A DNA stretch of 44,003 bases from Alienimonas chondri (GTDB lineage Bacteria > Planctomycetota > Planctomycetia > Planctomycetales > Planctomycetaceae). This document shows, in pieces, positions 1 through 9,300 of the stretch; the first letter of the stretch is position 1, and each line of letters starts with the position of its first letter. The notes under the pieces are model-generated. The model was given only the letters and a program-made list of their open reading frames with translations. It made no database searches and was not told where the DNA came from. Made by a program: the position numbers and the translations under genes. Location of the stretch: contig NZ_WTPX01000024.1 in assembly GCF_013036045.1 (NCBI RefSeq), positions 1 to 44,003 of the forward strand. Reading direction: 5' to 3'.

Positions 1-250
1 GTGGTGGTGCGGGGGTGAGGATGTGCGGGGCGATCCGATCGCCACGCCGCCCGAATGCGGGTCGGGGTGACGGATGCATCGGCGGCGCCGTTCGCCCCCC
101 TTGAAGCGGTTCTAAGCGGAACGGGCCGGTTCGACCGAAAGCACCGATCCGTCGCTCACGAAAGATTCGTTGCCGCAGCCGTCGGGGAGCGTGCAATCCG
201 TCTATCCCACACCTGATTCGACGCCGGCGACCGGCCATTACCGACCAATC
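1..250. other. Left-edge sequence without a supported gene
   Basis: No convincing coding sequence is visible here. A plus-strand frame is open from base 3 to a stop at 102-104, but its Arg/Gly-rich translation looks like non-coding GC-rich DNA. A minus-strand ATG at 79 opens a frame that runs off the left edge; it could be the start of a neighbouring gene but is too short to judge. Otherwise I see nothing. Confidence 0.4.
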
Positions 251-274
251 CCCTCAGGGCCGAAGCCGTGAGGG
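251..274 (-). terminator. Stem-loop after the PVC heme protein gene
   Basis: Read on the minus strand, this is a 10-bp stem with one mismatch (CCCTCACGGC against GCCCTGAGGG) closed by a TTCG tetraloop. It begins 14 nt past the stop codon of the heme-protein gene. There is no clear T-tract after it, so this is a probable but not classical terminator. Confidence 0.5.
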
Positions 275-288
275 TATTAGCTGGGAGA

Positions 289-3200
289 TCACTTCTTTTT
301 CAGGGTCGTGAGGAACTCGACGAGGTCGACCAGCTCCTTCTCCGTCATCAGCTTTTGAATGTCCGCCGGCATTAGGGAGACGTCTTGCACGCCGTGCTCC
401 AGGAGGGAGGATTTCTGGAAGCTGCGTTCGATCCCTTCCTGATCCTTAATGCGAATTTCCTCGTCGGTTTCGCTGACGAGCAGCCCGTTGAACACGCCGC
501 CCTCATCCGTCAGCACGGTATGAGTTTCGTAGTTGTGACTGACGCCCGCGGAGGGATAGAGAATTGAACTGTAAAGGGCTTGCCGGCCCAACTTGTCGCC
601 GATCTCGGTCAGATCCGGGCCGACCTCCCGTCCGATGCCTTTAATGACGTGGCACTTCGCACAGGTGCCCGTATTCATGTAAATCAGCTTGCCGTTGGTC
701 ACGTCGCCGCGTGCGGCGGTCAGTTCGGCGAGGCTCGGTAGCGGCTTCTCACGCCCCGGGGGCGGGGGGAAGGCCGCATCGATTCGTTTCCCAAGCCCCC
801 CGTGGGACGTCGCGTGCAGGGCGGCCGCGGCGCTCTGTCGCAGCTCCTCCGCGAGGGTTCCCTCCTCGACGCGCGTCAGCAGCAACTCCGCCCCCGGTTT
901 GATGCGGGCGAGGGCCGCGACGGCCGCTTTCCGGCGAGCGGCGTCCAGGTTCTCGTCATCCAACACCGCGGTGAGGAACCCGAGAATGCGATTGTCTCCG
1001 GTGCGACCGAGCGCTGCGAGAATCGCTTCGGCGGCTTCGCGATCCTTACCCCAGGCGGCTTTGCCCAACTCGTCCCATTTGCCTCGTTCGATCAGCAGCG
1101 TCGCGGCGGCCACGCCCGCGCTCTCCTCAGGTTTGGTCCGGGCGAGTTCCAGCAGGTCGTCGGTGCGGCCGCCGATCTTGAATTGCTTCATCAGCGAGAC
1201 GAACTGCTCCGTTCCCCGCGCTTCGTCCAGCACCTGTTCAATGGCTTGTTTGACGCGCGGGTCGTCCCCGCCGGAGTCCTTCAGACGGGTCAACGCCTCC
1301 AGCCGCACGAGGGTCGCCCGGTCCTCCGGCAGGTCGCTTGAGAACGCGATCTGCCCGAGCCGGCGACGCTTCAATTCAGAGTCAGGCTGGAAGTCGAACG
1401 CCCGGAGGTAGCGGGGAACTTCGTCCAGAGGCACGTGTTTGGCGTTCACGGCGAGATCGGCCAGCAACGTCGGCGTCCGTTCCGCCCGACTCCGCCACAC
1501 GATCTCCCGCGCTTGCGCGTCTTCATGGAACCGTTTGCCGAGCTTGCGAGTTCCATCCTCATTCAGCCGGCCGTACGACGGCGCCAGGTAGGCTTCGAGG
1601 AAAGCGTCCCAGTTCCCGTCGGCGGCCAGACCCAGCGTTTCGAGCATCCAGCGATCGCCGGGCAGATGTTCCCAAGCCAACGCTGCCCAGGCGTCTGCCG
1701 CGGTCAGCCCGCCGCCCTCGGCGTCGGCCGGCAGGCCGCGGAGGGCGACGGCGGCTTCCCGCCGCAGAGCCGGGGTGTCGAAGCGGTTCTCGCCGTAGAT
1801 GCCCTCCGCAATCCGCTCCAGCCGGGCCGAAGCGCCGCGGGCCGTTCGGGGATCGGTGGACTGACGGAGCAGCCGCAGACCGGCCGCACGGATGTCGGGA
1901 TCTTCGTCCGCCAACGCCAAGTCGGCGACGTACAGATGGTTTCGGATCGCCGCCAGCGCCCACATCGCCCGGGCGCGGAGGTGCGGGGGCGTCGCCGGAT
2001 TCTCGAACTGCTTCAGAAGAACCTCGCCGGAACCGCCCGCGCGATTCGCCAACGCCTGATAGCCTTGGAATCGAGCGTCGAGATTCGGGCTGTTCAACGC
2101 GGCGAGCGCCCCCTCCGATGTGGAGAGGTCGAGGGCCGGGGCGACGTAACGCTTCGGCGAATAGAACGGCCGCAGCCGGAACACACGGCCGCGGGTGATG
2201 TCTTCCATGCGATGGCCGCCGACGCCGGGGTCGTACCAGTCGGCGACGAGCAGACTGCCGTCCGGGGCCACGGCGACATCGGAGGGGCGGAACCAGCGGT
2301 CGTTTTCCCCGGTCAGCAGGTCTTGCTGCTCCGCCTGGAAGCCGGCGCCGTCCGGTTCGGGAAAGAAGGCCCGCACGGCGTTCGGACCGGGATCGCAGTG
2401 CAGCAGGGCGCCGCGATACCGTTCCGGCAGCAGATCGCCTTCGTAAACGGCGATGCCGGTCGGGCTGCCGGCGCCGGTCTGAATCAGGTTCGGCATCACG
2501 CCGGGATCGTTCAGATGCCAGTGCCGCAGAGGGATTTCGTCTGACATTCCGACCCGCGGTTCCCGCCAGCCGGCGCCGGTGAGTTCGTCCCGATAGCCGT
2601 AGTTGCCGTAGGGAATGACGAAGTTCAGGCGGGTCGCGCGATTGCCGTCGTCGTCGTTGTCGGACTGCCAGATCCGGCCGAAGCTGTCGACGGCAAGCTC
2701 CCAATTATTGCGAAAGTTCCAGCCCAGCGTTTCGACGTTCGATCCGTCCAGATCGCACCGAAAGATCATGCCCTGCTGGTACGGCTGCCGGCTGGAATCG
2801 ACGACGTTGCCGGCCAGATCGACGACCGGGGAGCCGTCCGCATGCTTCAGCTGGCCGCCCTCGTTGCCGAAGTTGAAATACAACTTGCCATCCGGGCCGA
2901 ACAGCACGCTGTGCACGCCGTGGTCGTGCTGGACGCCGCTGATGCCGGTGAACATCACCTCTTTGCTCCCCGCGTCCGCGACGAGATCGCCGTTCGCGTC
3001 GGTGAACTTCAGAATGTTCTCCCCGGCGGAGACGATCACCGTCTCTCCCAGCACGCAGACGCCGTGCGGGGAATCGATCTCCCGCGATTGATAAAAGACC
3101 GTCTTCTTGTCGAGCTCGCCGTCCCCGTCCGTATCCTCCAGCACGAGGATGCGGTCGCCCTCCTCCCGCGGGGGCGTGTCCGCGTTTCGAAACTGACGGT

Positions 3201-3447
3201 AGTTAACGATTTCGCAGACCCAGACCCGTCCGCGGGCGTCGATGTCGATATTGCTGGGCGAGAGCAGCATCGGCTCCGCGGCGAACAGATCGACCTTAAA
3301 GCCGTCGGCCACCGTGAGGTTCTTCAACTCCGTGACGGGGGCGTGCTGGTCTTCCGCCCCCGCCGGGTCGGCGACTGGTTCAGCCCACGCGGGAAAGGCG
3401 CCGGAGGAGAGAAGGAGGGCGGCGAGCGGTCGGAACCGACGGAGCAT
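289..3447 (-). CDS. PVC-type heme-binding dehydrogenase/HEAT protein
   Basis: Secreted protein of about 1052 residues, of the family often annotated as a planctomycete membrane-bound dehydrogenase with a heme-binding domain. I start it at the ATG at 3447 because a signal peptide follows directly (hydrophobic stretch ending FPAWA). The longer frame to 3534 adds a basic, unconserved-looking stretch that spans a -10-like TAGAAT (3498-3503). After the signal peptide comes a beta-propeller dehydrogenase-like region (about 45-430, with NHL/PQQ-like blades such as VWVCEIVNYRQF). Next is a long HEAT-like alpha-helical part, then a C-terminal cytochrome c domain with CAKCH at about 929-933 and a distal Met in SLMPADI. 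The family is abundant in planctomycetes and is thought to act in periplasmic oxidation of carbohydrates or similar compounds. The substrate cannot be read from sequence. Confidence 0.9.
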   Translation of the reverse strand: MLRRFRPLAALLLSSGAFPAWAEPVADPAGAEDQHAPVTELKNLTVADGFKVDLFAAEPMLLSPSNIDIDARGRVWVCEIVNYRQFRNADTPPREEGDRILVLEDTDGDGELDKKTVFYQSREIDSPHGVCVLGETVIVSAGENILKFTDANGDLVADAGSKEVMFTGISGVQHDHGVHSVLFGPDGKLYFNFGNEGGQLKHADGSPVVDLAGNVVDSSRQPYQQGMIFRCDLDGSNVETLGWNFRNNWELAVDSFGRIWQSDNDDDGNRATRLNFVIPYGNYGYRDELTGAGWREPRVGMSDEIPLRHWHLNDPGVMPNLIQTGAGSPTGIAVYEGDLLPERYRGALLHCDPGPNAVRAFFPEPDGAGFQAEQQDLLTGENDRWFRPSDVAVAPDGSLLVADWYDPGVGGHRMEDITRGRVFRLRPFYSPKRYVAPALDLSTSEGALAALNSPNLDARFQGYQALANRAGGSGEVLLKQFENPATPPHLRARAMWALAAIRNHLYVADLALADEDPDIRAAGLRLLRQSTDPRTARGASARLERIAEGIYGENRFDTPALRREAAVALRGLPADAEGGGLTAADAWAALAWEHLPGDRWMLETLGLAADGNWDAFLEAYLAPSYGRLNEDGTRKLGKRFHEDAQAREIVWRSRAERTPTLLADLAVNAKHVPLDEVPRYLRAFDFQPDSELKRRRLGQIAFSSDLPEDRATLVRLEALTRLKDSGGDDPRVKQAIEQVLDEARGTEQFVSLMKQFKIGGRTDDLLELARTKPEESAGVAAATLLIERGKWDELGKAAWGKDREAAEAILAALGRTGDNRILGFLTAVLDDENLDAARRKAAVAALARIKPGAELLLTRVEEGTLAEELRQSAAAALHATSHGGLGKRIDAAFPPPPGREKPLPSLAELTAARGDVTNGKLIYMNTGTCAKCHVIKGIGREVGPDLTEIGDKLGRQALYSSILYPSAGVSHNYETHTVLTDEGGVFNGLLVSETDEEIRIKDQEGIERSFQKSSLLEHGVQDVSLMPADIQKLMTEKELVDLVEFLTTLKKK

Positions 3448-3574
3448 GACGGGGCGGGGCACGGGGGAGCGGCGGCGACGCAAAGCGTCCGACAGACATT
3501 CTAAACCGGTCCGCCCCGCCGTCGTCCAACCCATCGGGCCCCACGAATCCGATGCGGCGGTGTGATTCGTCGCT

Positions 3575-4930
3575 TCAACGTCGCCGGCGCCAGAGCCCCC
3601 ACCGGACGACGTACAGTGGGACGCCGACGCACAACACCGCGGCCCCGAAGCCCCACGCCACCCCCGCAGCGCCGTACGTCGGACCGAACGTCCATGTCGT
3701 AAGCCCGACCGCCGCCCACATGGCGACCGCCGGCCAGACGAACGCCTCGGCTCGCCACGCCCTGGCGTAGGCCGCCAGCCCCAACGGCACGTGCAGGGCG
3801 ACGCTCCCCCCGGTCAGCGCCGCGAAGGGCAGGGGGGGAAGGAGCCGGTCCGCGAGCGACGCGCCCCACTCGCCGAGCAGCCCCTCCTCCAACGCCCAAA
3901 CGAGCGACGTGCCCACGACGGCCCCGACGATGACGGCCGCCCAACTGGCGACGAACGTCCGGGCGAACAGCCGATCGAACCCGGCTCGATCTTTCGCCGC
4001 CGCCAGTGCTCCCAACCTCGGGGCGCGAGTGCCGAGCCATGCGACGCCCCCGTATTGCAGGGCGACGGCGGCGGACCAACTCATTCCCAACCGCCCCGCC
4101 TCCCCGGCGCCGAGCGTGTCTCGATGGCGAAAGAGGACCAGCGTCAGTCCCGCCGCGGCGGCCGCGGCCGCAGAACTCTGAATCGCCGCCCGCCACTGCA
4201 TCGGCCAGACATCGACGCTCCAGCGAAACGCCGTTCCGCCGATCGCTGCAAGGTCCCGCAGGAACGCCCAAGAACGAGAAAGCAGGACGCCCTCGATCGC
4301 CAGCCGCCCCGCGCAGGCCGCCGCGGCCGCCCAGAGGGAACCGCCGGCCAGCATCACGGTCCACGCCGTCAGGTTTGCGACGACCGCCGCGACCGTTTGA
4401 GCACGGGTGACGGGGCCAATCCGCCCGCACCCGGTCAGCACCGCGAGCGCCGGCGCGACGGCGACCGATCCCGCGGTGCAAGCCGCCGCCGTCCACCAAG
4501 CGCCGCGCCAAGGAATCGCGGTCGACGCTTCAGCCCCCGGCACGGCCGATTCAGACAGGCTCCACGCACCGAAGACCCCCACGCCGACCGCAAAGGCCGC
4601 GGCGCTTCCAACCGCCCAACGCCCCGCGAACCGCACCAGCCCGGCGAGCCGACGCTTCGCCGTATGCCCTTCCTCGGCGAAGGCGTGCGACGTGAGGGCG
4701 ACCAGTACCTCGCTCAGCCCCAAGCGGCAGAGCGCATCGAGTCCCAGCAACCCGGTGAGGGTGTAGAAGTAGTCCTGCTCCGTCTCGGAGAAGCGGGAAG
4801 CGATCAGCAAGGCCGTGACCGGGCCGGCCAGGATCTGCCAGAACCGCACGCCCAGCGCCCAGGCGACGGTCGAATCGAACTCCGCCCGGGCTGCAAGTCG
4901 GGCGGCGAAGCGAGCGGGAGGCGGCGGCAT
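3575..4930 (-). CDS. Polysaccharide flippase-like membrane protein
   Basis: Integral membrane protein of 451 residues with about a dozen hydrophobic helices and a short basic N-terminus. The opening region (around residues 20-70, ALGVRFWQILAGPVTALLIA, then a segment with ETEQDYFYT) resembles the MATE/MOP-type oligosaccharide exporters annotated as lipopolysaccharide biosynthesis or O-antigen flippase proteins. Such proteins move lipid-linked glycans across the inner membrane. No glycan synthesis genes are adjacent; the nearest glycosyltransferases are about 21 kb away. The stop lies 127 nt upstream of the next minus-strand gene, so co-transcription with it is uncertain. Assignment to the superfamily is moderately safe; the cargo is unknown. 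Confidence 0.65.
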   Translation of the reverse strand: MPPPPARFAARLAARAEFDSTVAWALGVRFWQILAGPVTALLIASRFSETEQDYFYTLTGLLGLDALCRLGLSEVLVALTSHAFAEEGHTAKRRLAGLVRFAGRWAVGSAAAFAVGVGVFGAWSLSESAVPGAEASTAIPWRGAWWTAAACTAGSVAVAPALAVLTGCGRIGPVTRAQTVAAVVANLTAWTVMLAGGSLWAAAAACAGRLAIEGVLLSRSWAFLRDLAAIGGTAFRWSVDVWPMQWRAAIQSSAAAAAAAGLTLVLFRHRDTLGAGEAGRLGMSWSAAVALQYGGVAWLGTRAPRLGALAAAKDRAGFDRLFARTFVASWAAVIVGAVVGTSLVWALEEGLLGEWGASLADRLLPPLPFAALTGGSVALHVPLGLAAYARAWRAEAFVWPAVAMWAAVGLTTWTFGPTYGAAGVAWGFGAAVLCVGVPLYVVRWGLWRRRR

Positions 4931-5276
4931 CGGCGGTAGCGTCGCCGGAACCGCGTCGCGCGAACAGGGCGACGCCGACCGACGGGGCCGACCCTACTTC
5001 GCCCCGGGGAAGAAGCAGCGTGGTTCTTCGCTGAAGCGACCCGACGCCCCGGCGCTCCGTGGCCGCCGATGTGACGCCCCCATTGCGGCGATCCGGGGGA
5101 TGAGGCGGGTGATGCGGTCGCCTTGGATCGACGGGTGCGGCGGATGAACGCCGGTCCCCTCCGGGCGGCTTGATCACGATGCGCCGCGGTCGTACGCTTC
5201 GCGCTGGCCGTCACGATACTGTGCCGCCTCCGATATAACCGAACGTCAATCTTTCCCCTCCCGCCGCCAGACCTCC
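4931..5276. other. Intergenic region between divergent genes
   Basis: About 346 bp separate the flippase start (minus) from the LysR start (plus). Several short open frames cross it, but none looks like protein. The only AT-richer patch is GATATAACC near 5232-5240, which contains a -10-like TATAAC about 38 nt before the LysR TTG start. I find no convincing -35 partner and no clear operator. Confidence 0.4.
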
Positions 5277-6254
5277 TTGCTCATCCGAGAGGCCGAGATC
5301 TTTCGCGAAGTCGCCTCCCGGCGGAGTTTCTCCCGGGCGGCGGAGGTATTGAGCATGTCCCAGCCGGCGGTCTCGCAGACCGTGGGGAACCTCGAACGAC
5401 GGCTCGGCGTGAAGCTGCTGGACCGGTCGACGCGGCCGTGTCATCTGACGGAACCGGGTCGCGTGTTGCTGGAAGGCTGCCGCGACCTGTTGGACGGGTT
5501 CCGCGAACTTGAAGATCGCGTCAAGGGGATCGCGGGGCAGGTCAGCGGACGATTGTGCGTTTCGAGCATCTACTCCGTCGGCCTGTTGCAGGCGCCGACG
5601 GTGGAGGAATTCGCCCGCCTGTACCCGGACGTCGCCATGCGGCTGGAGTACGGCCACCCGGAGGACGTGTACGACGCGGTCGGCAGCGACGAAGCGGAGT
5701 TGGGGCTGGTCTCGTTCCCGCGCGACGGCGGCACGTTCGAGTGCCTGCCGTGGCAGAAGGAACCGATGGTTCTCGCTCTGCGTCCCGGTCATCCGTTGGC
5801 CGCGGGCGGTTCCGTGAAGCCGTCCCGGTTGGCGGGCGAACCATGGGTCGCGTTGCAGATGCGTCTCAAACTGCGGCGCCAATCGGATCGTTGGCTGAAA
5901 AGCGTCGGGGTGGACCCGGAGATCAGCTACGAATTCGATAACCTCGAAACGGTCAAACGGGCCGTGGAGGCCGGCGCCGGCGTGGCGTTGCTGCCCGAGC
6001 CGTCCGTCCGCCGCGAGGTCAGCCTCGGGACGCTGGCGACGGCGAAGCTGGAGGGGGTCGATTGGATCCGCCCCCTCGGCATCGTGCGACGCCGCCGACG
6101 GCCGTTGAGCGCCGCGGCCAAAGCCTTCTGCGACCTGTTGCTCGAAACGCCGTCCCAGGCGACCGGGCCGGCGCCGGCAGATCCCGGCCCGCTCTCGGAC
6201 GGCCGCTCCAAACGCACGGCAGCCCGCGACGCGGACGTCGCCGTCGCCGGATAG
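5277..6254 (+). CDS. LysR-family transcriptional regulator
   Basis: Regulator of 325 residues. The N-terminal winged helix-turn-helix covers about residues 5-62, with the typical RSFSRAAEVLSMSQPAVSQ helix pair followed by LERRLGVKLLDR. A linker helix and a substrate-binding-protein-like effector domain follow, in which PWVALQ and AGAGVALLPE are recognisable. The start is a TTG at 5277: LysR proteins usually begin about five residues before the EIF..VA motif, and no in-frame ATG fits. The last ~40 residues are Ala/Pro/Arg-rich and look dispensable. It lies 115 nt upstream of gltB in the same orientation. By analogy with GltC, the LysR activator of glutamate synthase in Bacillus, it may control gltBD, but that is inferred from position only. 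Confidence 0.88.
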   Translation: MLIREAEIFREVASRRSFSRAAEVLSMSQPAVSQTVGNLERRLGVKLLDRSTRPCHLTEPGRVLLEGCRDLLDGFRELEDRVKGIAGQVSGRLCVSSIYSVGLLQAPTVEEFARLYPDVAMRLEYGHPEDVYDAVGSDEAELGLVSFPRDGGTFECLPWQKEPMVLALRPGHPLAAGGSVKPSRLAGEPWVALQMRLKLRRQSDRWLKSVGVDPEISYEFDNLETVKRAVEAGAGVALLPEPSVRREVSLGTLATAKLEGVDWIRPLGIVRRRRRPLSAAAKAFCDLLLETPSQATGPAPADPGPLSDGRSKRTAARDADVAVAG

Positions 6255-6278
6255 CTCCGAGCTTCCCCCCAGATTTCC

Positions 6279-6322
6279 GCCGACAGCGCCGGTTTCTCTG
6301 CTCAGAGAACCGGACCGTCGGC
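6279..6322 (+). promoter_or_regulatory. Imperfect stem-loop upstream of gltB
   Basis: Outer arms GCCGAC/GTCGGC and inner arms CCGGTTTCTCT/AGAGAACCGG (one bulged T) enclose a GCTC loop. It lies 24 nt after the LysR stop and 47 nt before the gltB ATG. It could end the lysR transcript, or act in the gltB leader or promoter. There is no T-tract, so I cannot choose between these. Confidence 0.4.
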
Positions 6323-6369
6323 GCCCCGCACTTCCGATCACCTTACGCAGCGCCCACCGGGTCCCCCTC

Positions 6370-9300
6370 ATGACCGTCGACTCGAACAACACGTCTCCCG
6401 CCCGGACCGAATTCCCGAGTCGTCACCGGGAAGGCCGCTTCCCGGAGCGTCAAGGGCTGTACGATCCGTCGCTGGAGCACGACAGCTGCGGCGTGGGGTT
6501 CGTCGCGAACATCAAGGGGAAGCGGTCGCACGGCATCGTGACGGACGCCGATCGCATCCTCCGGCACATGACGCACCGCGGCGCCTGCGGCTGCGAACAG
6601 AACACCGGCGACGGCGCCGGGATGCTCACCGCGTTGCCGCATGAGTTCCTTGCCCGCGTGGCCGGGGAAGAGGGGATCACGCTGCCGGAACCCGGCCGTT
6701 ACGCCGCCGGCAACGTCTTCCTGCCCCGCGATCCCCGCCAGTACCATCGCGCCAAGGGCGTGCTGGAGGATCGCATCAAGGAGTACGGGCAGACTCTGCT
6801 CGGTTGGCGGAAAGTCCCGACCGACGTGGACGGCGCCGACGTCGGGCCGTCCGCCCGCGCCTGCATGCCGCGGATCGAACAGGTATTTGTGGGAGCCGGC
6901 GAGAACGTCCTGAAGGACGGGGCGTTGAAGGAAGATGCCTTCGACCGGGCGCTGTTCCTGATTCGCAAGAGCGCCTCCCGCATCGTTCGGGAAGAAAGCC
7001 GCATGCCCGAGGGGCTGCTGTTCTACGTGTGCAGCCTGAACGCCCGCACGATCGTCTATAAGGGCATGCTGACGCCGGAGCAGGTCATGCCGATGTACCC
7101 GGACCTCTCGGCCGGCGATTACACGACGCATCTGGCGATGGTGCACAGCCGGTTCAGCACGAACACGTTCCCCAGTTGGGACCGCGCCCAGCCGCTGCGG
7201 AACATCGCCCACAACGGGGAGATCAACACTCTCCGCGGGAACCGGAACTGGATGGCCGCCCGTCAGGGGCAGCTGCGCAGCGAGCACTTCGACGGCCGGC
7301 TGTCCGACGCCTATCCGATCTGCGAGGAGCACCTCTCCGACAGCGGGAACTTCGACAACTGCCTCGAATTGCTGCTCCGCAGCGGTCGCAGTCCGCAGGA
7401 GGCGATCATGCTGATGATCCCCGAAGCGTGGCAGAACCACGAGCAGATGCCCGAGGACAAGCGGGCGTTTTACGAGTACCACAGCGCCCTGATGGAGCCG
7501 TGGGACGGCCCGGCGAGCGTGTCGTTCACCGACGGCCACGTCATCGGCGCCGTGCTCGACCGCAACGGTCTGCGGCCCAGCCGCTATTACGTCACCCACG
7601 ACGATCGCGTCGTGATGGCGTCGGAGGTGGGCGTGCTCGACATCGCCCCGGAGAACGTCAAGGAGAAGGGCCGCCTGAAGCCGGGCCGGATGTTCCTGGT
7701 GAATTTCGACGAAGGCCGCATCGTCCCGGACAAGGAGTTGAAGCAGAAGGCCGCCGAGAAGCGTCCCTACGGCGAATGGCTGCGGGAACAGCGGCTGGAC
7801 CTCGCGGATCTGCCGAAGGCCTCCGCCGGCGAGACCCCGGAAGGGGACGACCTGCTCAAGCGTCTGCGCAGCTTCGGCTACAGCGAGGAAACGCTGCGGT
7901 TCATGCTGCTCCCGCTGATCCGCGCGAAGAAGGATCCGATCGGCTCGATGGGCGACGACGCCGCGTTGGCCTGTCTGTCCGAGCAGCCCCGCGTGGTGCC
8001 GGACTACTTCAAGCAGCTGTTCGCGCAGGTGACGAACCCCGCGATCGACTCCATCCGGGAGGAGATCGTGATGAGCCTGGAGTGCTTCGTCGGGCCGGAG
8101 GGCAACCTGCTCAACACCGAGCCGGAGCAGTGCCATCGGCTGCGGTTGCCGCACCCGGTGTTGACGGACGGGCAGATCGCGTCGCTCAAGAGCCTCGCCG
8201 ACGAGCCCCATCGGGGTTGGTCCTCGCGCGTCGCGGACTTCACCTTCGCCAAGCCCGAGAACCCCGCGGAGGCCGAACGCCTGCTGAGGGAAACGCTCGA
8301 CGCGCTCTGCGCCGAGGCCGATGCGGCCATCGAAGCCGGGGAGGCGTTGTTGATTCTGTCCGATCGCGCCGCCGGCCCGGACCGCATCGCGGTCCCGGCC
8401 CTGATGGCTGCGGGAGCGGTGCATCAGCACCTGATTCGGACCGAAAGCCGCACGAAGCTGGGGCTGATCCTGGAAAGCGGGGAGACCCGCGAGGTGCACC
8501 ACTTCTGCACGCTGGTCGGCTACGGCGCCGATGCGGTGAACCCGTACCTCGCCTTCGCCGCGATTCGTCAGGCCCGCGACGCCGGCACGCTCGCCGTGCA
8601 CGAGAAGAGCCGCAAGCCGTGGACCGATGAGGAGATCGTCAACGCCTATCGCAAGGGCGTGGGGAAGGGGATGCTCAAGGTGTTCGCGAAGATGGGCATC
8701 AGCACCCTGCAGAGCTACAAGGGTGCTCAGATCTTCGAAGCGTTGGGGCTGGGGCAGGAGGTCATCGACCGCTGCTTCACCGGCACGCCCAGCCGCATCA
8801 AGGGCATCGGGTTCGATCGTCTGGCCGAGGACGCCGTCCTGCGGCACGACTTGGGCTATCCGTCCGCCACGGCCACCCGCGGCGACGAGTACGAACCGGT
8901 CGATCTGCCCAACCCCGGCACCTACGCCTGGCGGGCCGAGGGCGAAAAGCACGCCTGGACGCCGCAAACGATCGCCGCCGTTCAGAACGCCGCCCGCACC
9001 GGCGACAAGGACGCCTACAAGCAGTTCGCCGCGATGGTGAACGAGCGCGTGGCCCGCGACTGCAATCTCCGCGGCCTCGTCCGGTTCCGCACCGAGGAGC
9101 GGCAACCGATCGACTTGGAATGGGTCGAACCGGCCAGCGAGATCGTCAAGCGGTTCTGCACCGGCGCCATGAGCTACGGCAGCATCTCCGCCGAGGCGCA
9201 TGAAACGCTCGCCGTGGCGATGAACCGCCTCGGCGGAAAGTCGAATACCGGCGAGGGCGGCGAGAACCCGGAACGGTTCGACCCGCTGCCCAACGGAGAC

